Assembly: GCA_016297555.1 (NCBI GenBank)
Contig: JAEDGK010000081.1
Location: 1-9,363, forward strand
Direction of reading: 5' to 3'
DNA length: 9,363 bases
DNA from: Clostridiaceae bacterium
Lineage (GTDB): Bacteria > Bacillota > Clostridia > Oscillospirales > Acutalibacteraceae
Below, one piece after another: positions 1-6,108 of this stretch. The notes below the pieces were generated by a model. The model did not search any database. It worked only from the letters and a program-made list of their open reading frames with translations, and was not told where the DNA came from. The position numbers and the translations under genes are program-made. How positions within the stretch are numbered: position 1 is the first letter of the stretch; each line of letters starts with the position of its first letter.

Positions 1-5
1 GAAAC

Positions 6-971
6 TCAAACCCACCACATTTCTCCCGTGGACTCCGTAACCAAAACATCTTTGAGGAACGAAACCGCCTTTGAAAGACCTTCGTTCTGGCTCATGAGCG
101 AATCCTCATGCTCAATGCTGATGGCGTAATCATAGCCGACCATACGCAGGTTGGATATGATATCCTTCCAATATGAATAATCGTTGCCGTAGCCGACGGA
201 GCGGAAAATCCACGAGCGGTTTATCTCGTCGCCGTAGGGCTTAGTGTCAAGCACGCCGTTGACTGCGGTGTTGTATTTATCCATCTTTGTATCCTTAGCG
301 TGGAAATGGAAAATCGCGTCGCCCATCTTGCGAATGCACGCAACGGGATCCATTCCCTGCCAGATAAGGTGGCTCGGGTCAAAGTTAGCTCCGATTTCGG
401 GGCCGACGGCTTCTCTCAGGCGCAGGAGCGACTCCGTGTTGTAAACGCAGAAGCCGGGATGAAGCTCAAGGGCGATTTTATCAACGCCGTGAGCCTTTGA
501 AAATGCAACAAGGTCTTTCCAATAGGGAATAAGCACCTCGTTCCACTGCCATTCGAGAATTTCGCTGAAATCATTGGGCCAGGGGCAAACAACCCAGTTG
601 GGATATTTTGCGCTCTCGCAGTCGCCCGGGCAGCCCGAAAATGTGTTAATCTGATGAAGCCCAAGCTTTTCGGCAAGCAGAATTGTGTTTCTTATCGTCT
701 TATCGAATTCTGCGGCAATTTCCTTATTGGGGTGAACGGGGTTTCCGTGGCAGGAAAGCGCGCTGATTTCCATATCGTATTTCTTTATGAGCGCCTTGAA
801 TTCTTCAAGCTTTTTTTCGTCTGCAAGAAGCTCCTCGGGATTTGCGTGAGCGTTGCCGGGGAAGCCGCCGCAGCCTATCTCGACCATTTCAATGCCGAGC
901 GACTTGAAATATTTAAGTGATTCTTCAAGTGAAAGATTGGAAAGCAGAGTAGTAAAAACTCCGAGTTTCAT
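6..971 (-). CDS. Sugar phosphate isomerase/epimerase-family TIM-barrel protein (321 aa)
   Basis: A cytosolic (beta/alpha)8 barrel of the COG1082/AP_endonuc_2 superfamily, whose members are metal-dependent isomerases, epimerases and dehydratases of sugars and inositols. The metal-ligand set expected for the fold is visible: Glu169 (in ALELHPG), Asp198 and His201 (NFDPSHLIWQG), His224 (FHFHAKD) and Glu287 (SIEHED). The barrel opens with MKLGVFTTLL and a strand carrying MVEIGCGGFPGN. Residues 110-145 form a Trp- and Cys-containing insert (Cys114, Cys118, Cys129) that probably shapes the pocket. Length is normal or slightly long for the family, and no signal peptide is seen. It is the last gene of the leftward operon. 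Its ribosome binding site AAAGGAGA lies 7 bases before the ATG, in the 16-base gap after the upstream gene. The family call is firm. The substrate is unknown; a keto-sugar or cyclitol made by the Gfo/Idh/MocA enzyme of the same operon is my inference. Confidence 0.9.
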   Translation of the reverse strand: MKLGVFTTLLSNLSLEESLKYFKSLGIEMVEIGCGGFPGNAHANPEELLADEKKLEEFKALIKKYDMEISALSCHGNPVHPNKEIAAEFDKTIRNTILLAEKLGLHQINTFSGCPGDCESAKYPNWVVCPWPNDFSEILEWQWNEVLIPYWKDLVAFSKAHGVDKIALELHPGFCVYNTESLLRLREAVGPEIGANFDPSHLIWQGMDPVACIRKMGDAIFHFHAKDTKMDKYNTAVNGVLDTKPYGDEINRSWIFRSVGYGNDYSYWKDIISNLRMVGYDYAISIEHEDSLMSQNEGLSKAVSFLKDVLVTESTGEMWWV

Positions 972-978
972 TTTTTCG

Positions 979-986
979 TCTCCTTT
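979..986 (-). promoter_or_regulatory. Ribosome binding site of the 321-aa epimerase-like gene
   Basis: AAAGGAGA read on the minus strand, 7 bases before the ATG that ends at 971. It begins almost directly after the TGA (988-990) of the preceding gene, which supports translation from one polycistronic message and fixes the start. Confidence 0.75.
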
Positions 987-987
987 T

Positions 988-1713
988 TCAGATTATGCCT
1001 TTGATATATTTCAGGCTTCTTGCAATATCCTCAAAGCCTGTGGGAACGGGGTCGTCATTTTCAACTATGACCCATTCCAGCCCTATTTCTTTTGCGGCGG
1101 CAATAACGGCGGGGATATCGCAGTCACCCTCACCGAGAGCCTTCGGCTTGCCGTTTATGCCGTCCTTGACATGAATATGAACAATATTGTCTTTCTTATC
1201 AAGCAGCAAAGAGCGATTGTCCGCCCCTGCGAAATAGCTCCAATATGTGTCTATCTCCAATGAGCAATAGCTGCCGATAACATCAATGGGAAGCTGCTTG
1301 TTTCTCAAGGGCTTGAATTCCTCGCAATGGTTATGATAATAAACCTTCATTCCGTATTTTTCCATGGCGTATTTCTGAGCATTGCCGAGGATTTTGCCCG
1401 TTGCTTTACATTCAAGCATCGTTCTGTGCGGCGCACCGCCGACCCCCACGCTCTTAACGCCGAGAGTATTCTGAAATTCAAGCGTTTTTTCAAGCTTGCC
1501 TTTTAAGAAATCGTCAAGCCCGATATGACCGCCGACCGCTTCAAGCCCAAGCTCGTCAAGCTTCGCTTTAATGGTTTCGGCGTCGGTATTGAAATATCCT
1601 GCAAATTCAACCCCGTCATAGCCAATCTTTTTGATTTCTTCAAGAGCTTTGAGCAGAGTTTCCGTGTCTTTTATATGTTCTCTGACGGAATAAACCTGAA
1701 CGGCTATTTTCAT
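988..1713 (-). CDS. Sugar phosphate isomerase/epimerase-family TIM-barrel protein (241 aa)
   Basis: A compact second member of the COG1082/AP_endonuc_2 TIM-barrel superfamily, clearly not a recent duplicate of its larger neighbour: it is 80 residues shorter, starts MKIAVQVYSVRE and has a different pocket. Candidate metal and acid residues fall on successive barrel strands: Glu36 (GVEFAG), His63 (GGHIG), the Y-H-N-H-x-E-E motif at 126-132, Asp155 (LEIDTYW), His181 (HIHVKDG) and Glu218 (VIVEND). The LGEGDCD loop at 193-199 is typical of this subgroup. No signal peptide is seen, so it should act in the cytosol. The ATG has AAAGGAG 7 bases upstream and a 15-base gap to the preceding oxidoreductase, so it is the middle gene of the leftward operon. 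Related folds include inosose isomerases/dehydratases and the catalytic subunits of 3-keto-glycoside-cleaving enzymes. Which reaction applies here cannot be settled by reading. Confidence 0.9.
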   Translation of the reverse strand: MKIAVQVYSVREHIKDTETLLKALEEIKKIGYDGVEFAGYFNTDAETIKAKLDELGLEAVGGHIGLDDFLKGKLEKTLEFQNTLGVKSVGVGGAPHRTMLECKATGKILGNAQKYAMEKYGMKVYYHNHCEEFKPLRNKQLPIDVIGSYCSLEIDTYWSYFAGADNRSLLLDKKDNIVHIHVKDGINGKPKALGEGDCDIPAVIAAAKEIGLEWVIVENDDPVPTGFEDIARSLKYIKGII

Positions 1714-1720
1714 AAAGACG

Positions 1721-1727
1721 CTCCTTT
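1721..1727 (-). promoter_or_regulatory. Ribosome binding site of the 241-aa epimerase-like gene
   Basis: AAAGGAG on the minus strand, 7 bases before the ATG ending at 1713. It starts right after the TGA (1729-1731) of the oxidoreductase gene, so the two genes are tightly packed and probably co-translated. Confidence 0.75.
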
Positions 1728-1728
1728 A

Positions 1729-2811
1729 TCAGTCAAAATATACGGGCTTTCCGGTTTCTGCGGATTTATAGATAGCCTCGAGTATCTGAGTAACAACCAT
1801 TGCCTGCTCGGGCTTTGTGCTCAGCTCCGCGCCGTTGATAACCGCGTCATAGAACGCTCTGCATTCAAGCTCTGAGGGGTCGGAGCTTGCGCCGTCATAG
1901 AAAGCAACGCCGCCCGCCTTGAAATCGGGCTTTTCGATAACCTGTCTGCCGTTTTTAACATAGTTAAGGCGCAGACCGTCAAGCATATCGGCTCCGCCCT
2001 TGTCTCCCGCTATAAGAGTAATCGCTTCGTTGGGATCGGCGATATTAATTGCCCAGCTTGACTCAACGCTTACGGTTGCACCGTTTTCCATAACAACAAA
2101 GCCGAAAGCGGAATCCTCAACGGTATATTTTTCGGGATCCCAATCGCCCCATGCGTTGGCGGTGTTTTTCTGATCGCCGAGCTTTTTATATTTTGTGCCT
2201 ACAACCATCTTGGGCTTGTAGTTATTCATCATCCAGAGAGTCAGGTCAAGCGCATGAGTTCCGATATCGATAAGCGGACCGCCGCCCTGCTCCTCCTCGT
2301 TGAGAAAAACGCCCCATGTGGGAACGGCTCTTCTTCTGATAGCTATTGCTCTTGCATAATATATTTCGCCGAGCTCATCGTTTTCACAGCACTGTTTAAG
2401 ATAAAGGGAATCCCCTCTCCAGCGGGACTGATAGCCGATAGTCAGCTTTTTGCCCGTTCTGACGGATGCCTCATACATTGCCTTTGCTTCCGCATATGTT
2501 TTTGCCATAGGCTTTTCACACATAACATGCTTGCCCGCTTCAAGAGCGTCAATGGTTATGAAGCTGTGTGAGCGGTTGGGAGTGCAGACATGAACGGTAA
2601 CAATGCTCTCATCTTTGAGCAGTTCCTTATAATCGGTATAAACCTTTGCGTCGGGCGTGCCGTATTTTTTTGCCGCCTCGATTGCTCTTTCCTCAATGAT
2701 ATCGCAGAAAGCAACCATTTCAACCTCTTTTACCTTGGAAATTGCGGGCATATGCTTTCCGTTGGCAATTCCGCCGCAGCCGATTATGCCTACCCTAATT
2801 TTATCGGACAT
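1729..2811 (-). CDS. Gfo/Idh/MocA-family NAD(P)-dependent oxidoreductase (360 aa)
   Basis: A soluble dehydrogenase of the glucose-fructose oxidoreductase / inositol dehydrogenase family, which oxidises a ring hydroxyl of a sugar, glycoside or cyclitol (or reduces the ketone) with a nicotinamide cofactor. The N-terminal Rossmann fold is complete: the GIIGCGGIA glycine motif at 8-16 and acidic Asp37 at the end of strand 2 (favouring NAD). Then come CTPNRSH at 76-82 and the hallmark EKP at 99-101, where Lys100 is the conserved catalytic lysine. The C-terminal domain has GGGPLIDIGTHALD at 176-189, with Asp182 and His186 in catalytic positions. Length is standard. I place the start at the ATG ending at 2811 because AAAGGAG lies 8 bases before it. 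An in-frame ATG ending at 2832 would add seven residues, but that stretch contains the ribosome binding site itself. It is the first gene of the leftward operon. Confidence 0.93.
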   Translation of the reverse strand: MSDKIRVGIIGCGGIANGKHMPAISKVKEVEMVAFCDIIEERAIEAAKKYGTPDAKVYTDYKELLKDESIVTVHVCTPNRSHSFITIDALEAGKHVMCEKPMAKTYAEAKAMYEASVRTGKKLTIGYQSRWRGDSLYLKQCCENDELGEIYYARAIAIRRRAVPTWGVFLNEEEQGGGPLIDIGTHALDLTLWMMNNYKPKMVVGTKYKKLGDQKNTANAWGDWDPEKYTVEDSAFGFVVMENGATVSVESSWAINIADPNEAITLIAGDKGGADMLDGLRLNYVKNGRQVIEKPDFKAGGVAFYDGASSDPSELECRAFYDAVINGAELSTKPEQAMVVTQILEAIYKSAETGKPVYFD

Positions 2812-2819
2812 ATAATTCG

Positions 2820-2826
2820 CTCCTTT
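2820..2826 (-). promoter_or_regulatory. Ribosome binding site deciding the oxidoreductase start
   Basis: AAAGGAG on the minus strand, 8 bases before the ATG ending at 2811. It lies inside the seven codons that a start at the upstream in-frame ATG (2830-2832) would add, so the downstream ATG is preferred. Confidence 0.7.
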
Positions 2827-2832
2827 TTTCAT

Positions 2833-2847
2833 GGTTTTTTATAAACC
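2833..2847 (-). other. Leader hairpin upstream of the leftward operon, proximal
   Basis: Inverted repeat GGTTT/AAACC with a 5-base loop, in the predicted 5' leader just before the first ATG codons of the oxidoreductase mRNA. The stem is short and A/U-rich, so it may not be stable alone. It sits 3 bases from the larger GNRA-looped hairpin at 2851-2864. Function unknown. Confidence 0.3.
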
Positions 2848-2850
2848 TCT

Positions 2851-2864
2851 GCGGATTGCTCCGC
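2851..2864 (-). other. Leader hairpin with GCAA (GNRA) loop
   Basis: In the leftward transcript this reads GCGGA-GCAA-TCCGC: a perfect five-pair, mostly G/C stem closed by a GNRA-type tetraloop, a notably stable RNA motif. It would begin only a few bases after the predicted transcription start (near 2869). Protection of the 5' end or a control role are possible but inferred. Confidence 0.45.
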
Positions 2865-2875
2865 TGTCTATTTAC

Positions 2876-2903
2876 ATTATACTGTTTCATTTAATTAATG
2901 CAA
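2876..2903 (-). promoter_or_regulatory. Probable leftward sigma-A promoter
   Basis: On the minus strand a perfect -10 TATAAT lies at 2881-2876, with a weak -35 TTGCAT at 2903-2898 and a 16-base spacer. Transcription would start near 2869, giving a leader of about 58 bases. The weak -35 suggests help from an activator. The -10 assignment is better supported than the -35, because AT-rich DNA produces such matches by chance. Confidence 0.5.
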
Positions 2904-3055
2904 GAATAAATATTTTTATTGATGTAAATTTTAGGGCTTATATTTTGGTTAAAATCAACAAAATCCGCTATGTGACCTTATTTTGCGAATTCAGACAATC
3001 GGTGATTTTTGTTCGGCTCTTTTTTCTTATTTGCAAATTATCCGTTTTATTTCTC

Positions 3056-3084
3056 TTGACTGAAAAGAACCGCGTTGATATAAT
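3056..3084 (+). promoter_or_regulatory. Rightward sigma-A promoter of the flavoprotein operon
   Basis: TTGACT at 3056-3061, a 17-base spacer and a perfect TATAAT at 3079-3084: five of six plus six of six consensus bases with ideal spacing. Transcription should start near 3091, leaving a leader of about 49 bases. The promoter lies within a stop-free stretch upstream of the TTG start, which argues that this stretch is not translated. Confidence 0.85.
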
Positions 3085-3100
3085 TAATTTGTATCGTATT

Positions 3101-3117
3101 CACCGCTTTCTGCGGTG
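3101..3117 (+). other. Hairpin next to the ribosome binding site of the flavoprotein operon
   Basis: Perfect inverted repeat CACCGC/GCGGTG with loop TTTCT, five of six pairs G/C, ending four bases before the A/G-rich ribosome binding site. No T-run follows at once, so it is not an intrinsic terminator. It would form near the 5' end of the transcript and could stabilise the message or tune access to the ribosome site. Confidence 0.5.
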
Positions 3118-3121
3118 TTCA

Positions 3122-3130
3122 AAAAGGGGG
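3122..3130 (+). promoter_or_regulatory. Ribosome binding site for the TTG start
   Basis: AAAAGGGGG lies 9 bases upstream of TTG at 3140. No in-frame ATG occurs nearby downstream: the next in-frame Met is residue 69. This purine-rich site therefore decides the start and explains the use of a non-ATG codon. Confidence 0.6.
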
Positions 3131-3139
3131 ACAATAACC

Positions 3140-4858
3140 TTGAACATAAAGTCGCTTCGCAAAAAGCTGAACAAAGACTTCGGCGGCAGATTTTCCGTTG
3201 AAGAAAAGGATGGAGTACGCACCGTCAGCGGAGAAAGCGCGGATTGGAACGAAATAGTATCGGTCTGCTCTGCGGCTGCCGACAAAAAGCACGGGCTTCA
3301 TGTTGTCAACGATATCCGCTTTACGGGCGCGCCCGTTCCCGAAATGCGCCTGCCCGAAATAAGGGATAAGTCGCTGGAAGGAGCAAAGCCCGATGTTATG
3401 ATAATCGGCGGCGGCATCTCGGGCGCGAGCATTGCCAGAGAGCTGACCAAAAACAAGCTCGATATCCTGCTCGTTGATAAAGAAAGCGACCTTGCAATGC
3501 AGGCTTCGGGGCGCAATGACGGCGAGGTGCACCCCGGCATTGACCTTTCCAAAGGCTCTTTGAAGCATAAATACATCATCAAGGGCAACCGTATGTTTGA
3601 TAAAATATGCGCCGAGCTTGATGTTCCGTTTAAACGTTGCGGGCAGTATGTTTGCTTTGACCAAAAGATATTCAAGCCGCTGGTTCGCATTTATGTATGG
3701 AAAAGGAAGCACATAGACGGAATTGACGATTCCGTTTTGATTTCGGGCGAGGAGCTGAAACGCCGCGAGCCTAATTTCAACAAGGACTTCTGCTATGCAA
3801 TATATAACCCCATGGCAGGCTGCGTCTGCCCCTACGGGCTGACGATTGCTTACGGTGAAAACGCCGTTATGAACGGCGCAAAAATTTCGCTCAACACGGC
3901 GGTCACGGGCATGGAGGTTAAGGACGGCAAAATAATCTCGGTTGAAACCAACCGAGGCACGGTTTATCCCAAAATCGTTATCAACGCCGCAGGCGTTTTT
4001 GCCGAGGATATTGCCAAAATGGCGGGCGACAGATTTTATTCAATCCATCCCCGCCGCGGCACTAACTCCATTCTCGATAAAAAAGCCGGCTCGCTGATGT
4101 CGTCAATCGCGTCAATAAAGAAGCTTGAGCTTTCACATTCTCACACTAAGGGCGGCGGACTGCTCAACACCGTTCACGGCAACATTCTTGCAGGTCCCGA
4201 CGCCGTTGAAACCTATGAAAAAGAGAATTTTGCGACCAACCGCGAAAGCATCAACACGGTTTTCGCAAAGCAGCGCGGCACGGCTCCCGACCTTACCGAA
4301 AGAGATATCATAACTTATTTCACGGGTGTGCGCGCTCCGAATTTTGAGGAAGATTTCGTTATCGAAAAGGGCAGAAAAACCGCCAACCTCATTCATTGCG
4401 CCTGTATTCAGTCGCCCGGGCTTACAACCGCTCCCGCCGTTGCGCTCGACATTGAAAAAATGGCTGTTGAAATGCTCGGCGGAGAAACTGCCGTTAAGAA
4501 GAATCCCGATTACAATCCCATCAGAAAGGGCGTTCCGGTTCTGCGTGAAATGAGCGAGAGCGAGCGCGCCGAGATGATAAAGAAAAATCCCGATTACGGC
4601 GAAATCGTCTGCCGCTGTGAGGAAATAAGCAAGGGCGAAATAACAGACGCTCTCAATTCTCCCCTCTGTGTGCCGACTGTTGACGGTATCAAAAAGCGTC
4701 TGCGCCCGGGAATGGGCAGATGCCAGGGCGGCTTCTGCTCCCCTCTCGTCACAAAAATCATAGCCGAGCATCAGGGAATACCCGTTTCTCAGGTTCGCAA
4801 GAGCGGCTCGGAATCCGTTATCAGCTACGGCAAAACGAAAGGCGGTGAGCTTGAATGA
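3140..4858 (+). CDS. GlpA-like FAD oxidoreductase with C-terminal BFD-type [2Fe-2S] domain (572 aa)
   Basis: A DAO-superfamily flavoprotein resembling the catalytic subunit of anaerobic glycerol-3-phosphate dehydrogenase. An N-terminal segment (about 1-80) with a BON-like pattern comes first. Next is the FAD-binding Rossmann motif IIGGGISGASIA (88-99), ending at acidic Asp113, and the ASGRNDG flavin contact near 122-128. The substrate domain includes H-T-K-G-G-G from His335 and SPGLTTAP further on. The C-terminal Fer2_BFD domain has cysteines 491, 493, 528 and 533, the C-x-C...C-x4-C spacing of a [2Fe-2S] site. The FAD domain accepts electrons from a hydroxy substrate and the cluster passes them on. 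I chose the TTG start for its ribosome binding site and position downstream of the promoter. The 3' end overlaps the next gene by 4 bases (ATGA). No membrane segment is seen. The substrate could be glycerol 3-phosphate or another 2-hydroxy acid or polyol phosphate; the family alone does not decide. Confidence 0.88.
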   Translation: MNIKSLRKKLNKDFGGRFSVEEKDGVRTVSGESADWNEIVSVCSAAADKKHGLHVVNDIRFTGAPVPEMRLPEIRDKSLEGAKPDVMIIGGGISGASIARELTKNKLDILLVDKESDLAMQASGRNDGEVHPGIDLSKGSLKHKYIIKGNRMFDKICAELDVPFKRCGQYVCFDQKIFKPLVRIYVWKRKHIDGIDDSVLISGEELKRREPNFNKDFCYAIYNPMAGCVCPYGLTIAYGENAVMNGAKISLNTAVTGMEVKDGKIISVETNRGTVYPKIVINAAGVFAEDIAKMAGDRFYSIHPRRGTNSILDKKAGSLMSSIASIKKLELSHSHTKGGGLLNTVHGNILAGPDAVETYEKENFATNRESINTVFAKQRGTAPDLTERDIITYFTGVRAPNFEEDFVIEKGRKTANLIHCACIQSPGLTTAPAVALDIEKMAVEMLGGETAVKKNPDYNPIRKGVPVLREMSESERAEMIKKNPDYGEIVCRCEEISKGEITDALNSPLCVPTVDGIKKRLRPGMGRCQGGFCSPLVTKIIAEHQGIPVSQVRKSGSESVISYGKTKGGELE

Positions 4859-6108
4859 TATATGATGTCGCCGTTATCGGCGGAGGTCCCGCAGGGCTTG
4901 CCGCGGCAATCGAAGCTCATAAAAAAGGCGCAAAGGTAATTCTTATCGAGCGTGAAGCGCGTTTGGGCGGCATACTCAAGCAATGCATTCACGACGGCTT
5001 CGGGCTTGTGCGCTTCGGCAAAAAGCTTTCGGGTCCCGAATATGCCGAGATATTTATAGACGAATTCAGAAAAGAAAACATTGAAGCTCTGACGCTTACT
5101 TTTGTTACAAAAATCCAAAAAACCGACGGCGGCTTTGACATTTCCGTTGTCAACCGTTCGGGTGCTCAGACTCTCCGCTCAAAAACGCTTATTCTCGCAA
5201 CGGGCTGCCGCGAAAGAACCGCAAAGCAGGTTTCAATCCACGGCACGCGCCCATCGGGCGTTTTCACGGCGGGCACGGCTCAGCATTTCACCAACCTGCT
5301 CGGAGAGCTGCCCGTCAAAAAATGCGTAATCCTCGGCTCGGGCGATATCGGGCTGATTATGGCTCGCCGCTTAACGCTTGAGGGAGCAAAGGTTCTCGGC
5401 GTTTATGAGGCAAAGCCCACCCCCTCGGGTCTTACAAGAAACATACACCAATGCCTGCACGATTACGGAATTCCCCTCTATCTTTCCCACACGGTTACAA
5501 GGGTTTTCGGAACGGACAGACTGACGGCGGTTGAAATATCAAAGGTTGACGAAAAAATGCAGCCGATTGACGGCACGCAGGAAACCGTTGAATGTGACGG
5601 ACTTATTCTTTCCGTCGGACTTATTCCCGAAAACGAGCTTGCGGAAAGCCTCGGCGTTCAGCTTGACCCCAAAACAAAAGGCCCCGTTTGCGACGGCAGC
5701 CTTATGACGAGCGTTGAGGGTGTTTTCTCCTGCGGAAATGCGCTCCATGTTAACGACCTTGTTGATTATGTTTCCGAAAGCGGAGAGCAGGCAGGCAGAG
5801 CCGCGGCGGAATACAGCCTTAAAAAGCGCAGCATTGTCCCCGTCAAGGCGGGCGGCAATCTGCTTTACATCGTGCCGCAGAGCATCGACCTTGAAAGCGA
5901 CAACAGCGAAACAGTCGTTTATTTCAGAAGCCGCGAGGAGCTGAATTCCTGCAAGCTGATAATAAAGAGCGGCGAAAAAATCATTGCGGAGAAAAAATAT
6001 CCGTTCCTGCGCCCGCCCGAAATGGAGCGCCTGACGGTTGATTTTTCAAGGGATAAGCTTGACGGCTCGTCCCCGATTACCGCAGAAATAGAGGTGAACG
6101 GCAAATGA
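4855..6108 (+). CDS. FAD/NAD(P)-dependent pyridine nucleotide-disulfide-type oxidoreductase (417 aa)
   Basis: Second flavoprotein of the module, in the FAD/NAD(P) two-dinucleotide-fold family that includes the alpha subunits of opine oxidase- and hydrogen cyanide synthase-like enzymes. The FAD motif VIGGGPAG is at 7-14, ending at Glu32. Next is the subgroup signature GGILKQCIHDGFG at 38-50 (Cys44). A second nucleotide motif, LGSGDIG, sits at 160-166, and the C-terminal FAD motif GVFSCGNALHVNDL lies near 290-300. About 85-90 residues past the usual core (from about 330) form a beta-rich tail. It presumably links the [2Fe-2S] partner to NAD(P) or another carrier. It starts by 4-base ATGA overlap with the previous gene and has only a weak GGTGA ribosome site, so translation is likely coupled. 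It ends with the same kind of overlap. In a glycerol-type locus it replaces GlpB in function; that role is inferred. Confidence 0.88.
   Translation: MIYDVAVIGGGPAGLAAAIEAHKKGAKVILIEREARLGGILKQCIHDGFGLVRFGKKLSGPEYAEIFIDEFRKENIEALTLTFVTKIQKTDGGFDISVVNRSGAQTLRSKTLILATGCRERTAKQVSIHGTRPSGVFTAGTAQHFTNLLGELPVKKCVILGSGDIGLIMARRLTLEGAKVLGVYEAKPTPSGLTRNIHQCLHDYGIPLYLSHTVTRVFGTDRLTAVEISKVDEKMQPIDGTQETVECDGLILSVGLIPENELAESLGVQLDPKTKGPVCDGSLMTSVEGVFSCGNALHVNDLVDYVSESGEQAGRAAAEYSLKKRSIVPVKAGGNLLYIVPQSIDLESDNSETVVYFRSREELNSCKLIIKSGEKIIAEKKYPFLRPPEMERLTVDFSRDKLDGSSPITAEIEVNGK
6091..6097 (+). promoter_or_regulatory. Ribosome binding site of the DUF1667 gene
   Basis: GAGGTGA, 7 bases before the ATG at 6105, embedded in the last codons of the preceding flavoprotein gene. 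Confidence 0.6.

Larger units (their letters stand above)
2812..3139. other. Divergent AT-rich control region between the two operons
   Basis: 328 bases without a convincing gene. They separate the leftward sugar-type operon from the rightward flavoprotein operon and are clearly richer in A+T than the flanking genes. The region holds a strong rightward promoter, a probable leftward promoter, hairpins in both transcribed leaders and a few short inverted or repeated motifs that could be operators. No regulator gene lies in the window, so the controlling protein must be encoded elsewhere. No tRNA or recognised riboswitch was seen. Confidence 0.8.

Noticed and set aside
6..2811. Assignment as a myo-inositol (iol) operon
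   Set aside because: A Gfo/Idh/MocA enzyme and TIM barrels fit IolG and IolE/IolI/IolH in fold only; iolA, iolB, iolC and iolD are absent from the visible region.
2812..2832. Seven-residue N-terminal extension of the Gfo/Idh/MocA protein from the ATG ending at 2832
   Set aside because: The added codons contain the AAAGGAG ribosome site for the ATG ending at 2811, and no site precedes the upstream ATG.
3101..3130. Hairpin before the TTG start as an intrinsic terminator or attenuator
   Set aside because: The stem is followed by A and G residues instead of a T-run, and no leader peptide or competing stem is visible in the roughly 49-base leader.
2831..3139. Stop-free in-frame extension upstream of the GlpA-like gene beginning with ATG at 2831
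   Set aside because: It is AT-rich, has no ribosome binding site, would encode a hydrophobic/basic string unlike the protein family, and contains the strong promoter at 3056-3084. Translation from TTG 3140 fits better, though a stop-free run this long in AT-rich DNA is a little surprising.
4133..4771. Minus-strand open frame of about 212 codons opposite the GlpA-like gene
   Set aside because: It lies wholly within a gene of recognised family and has no ribosome site or recognisable domain; such antisense frames are common opposite GC-biased coding sequence.
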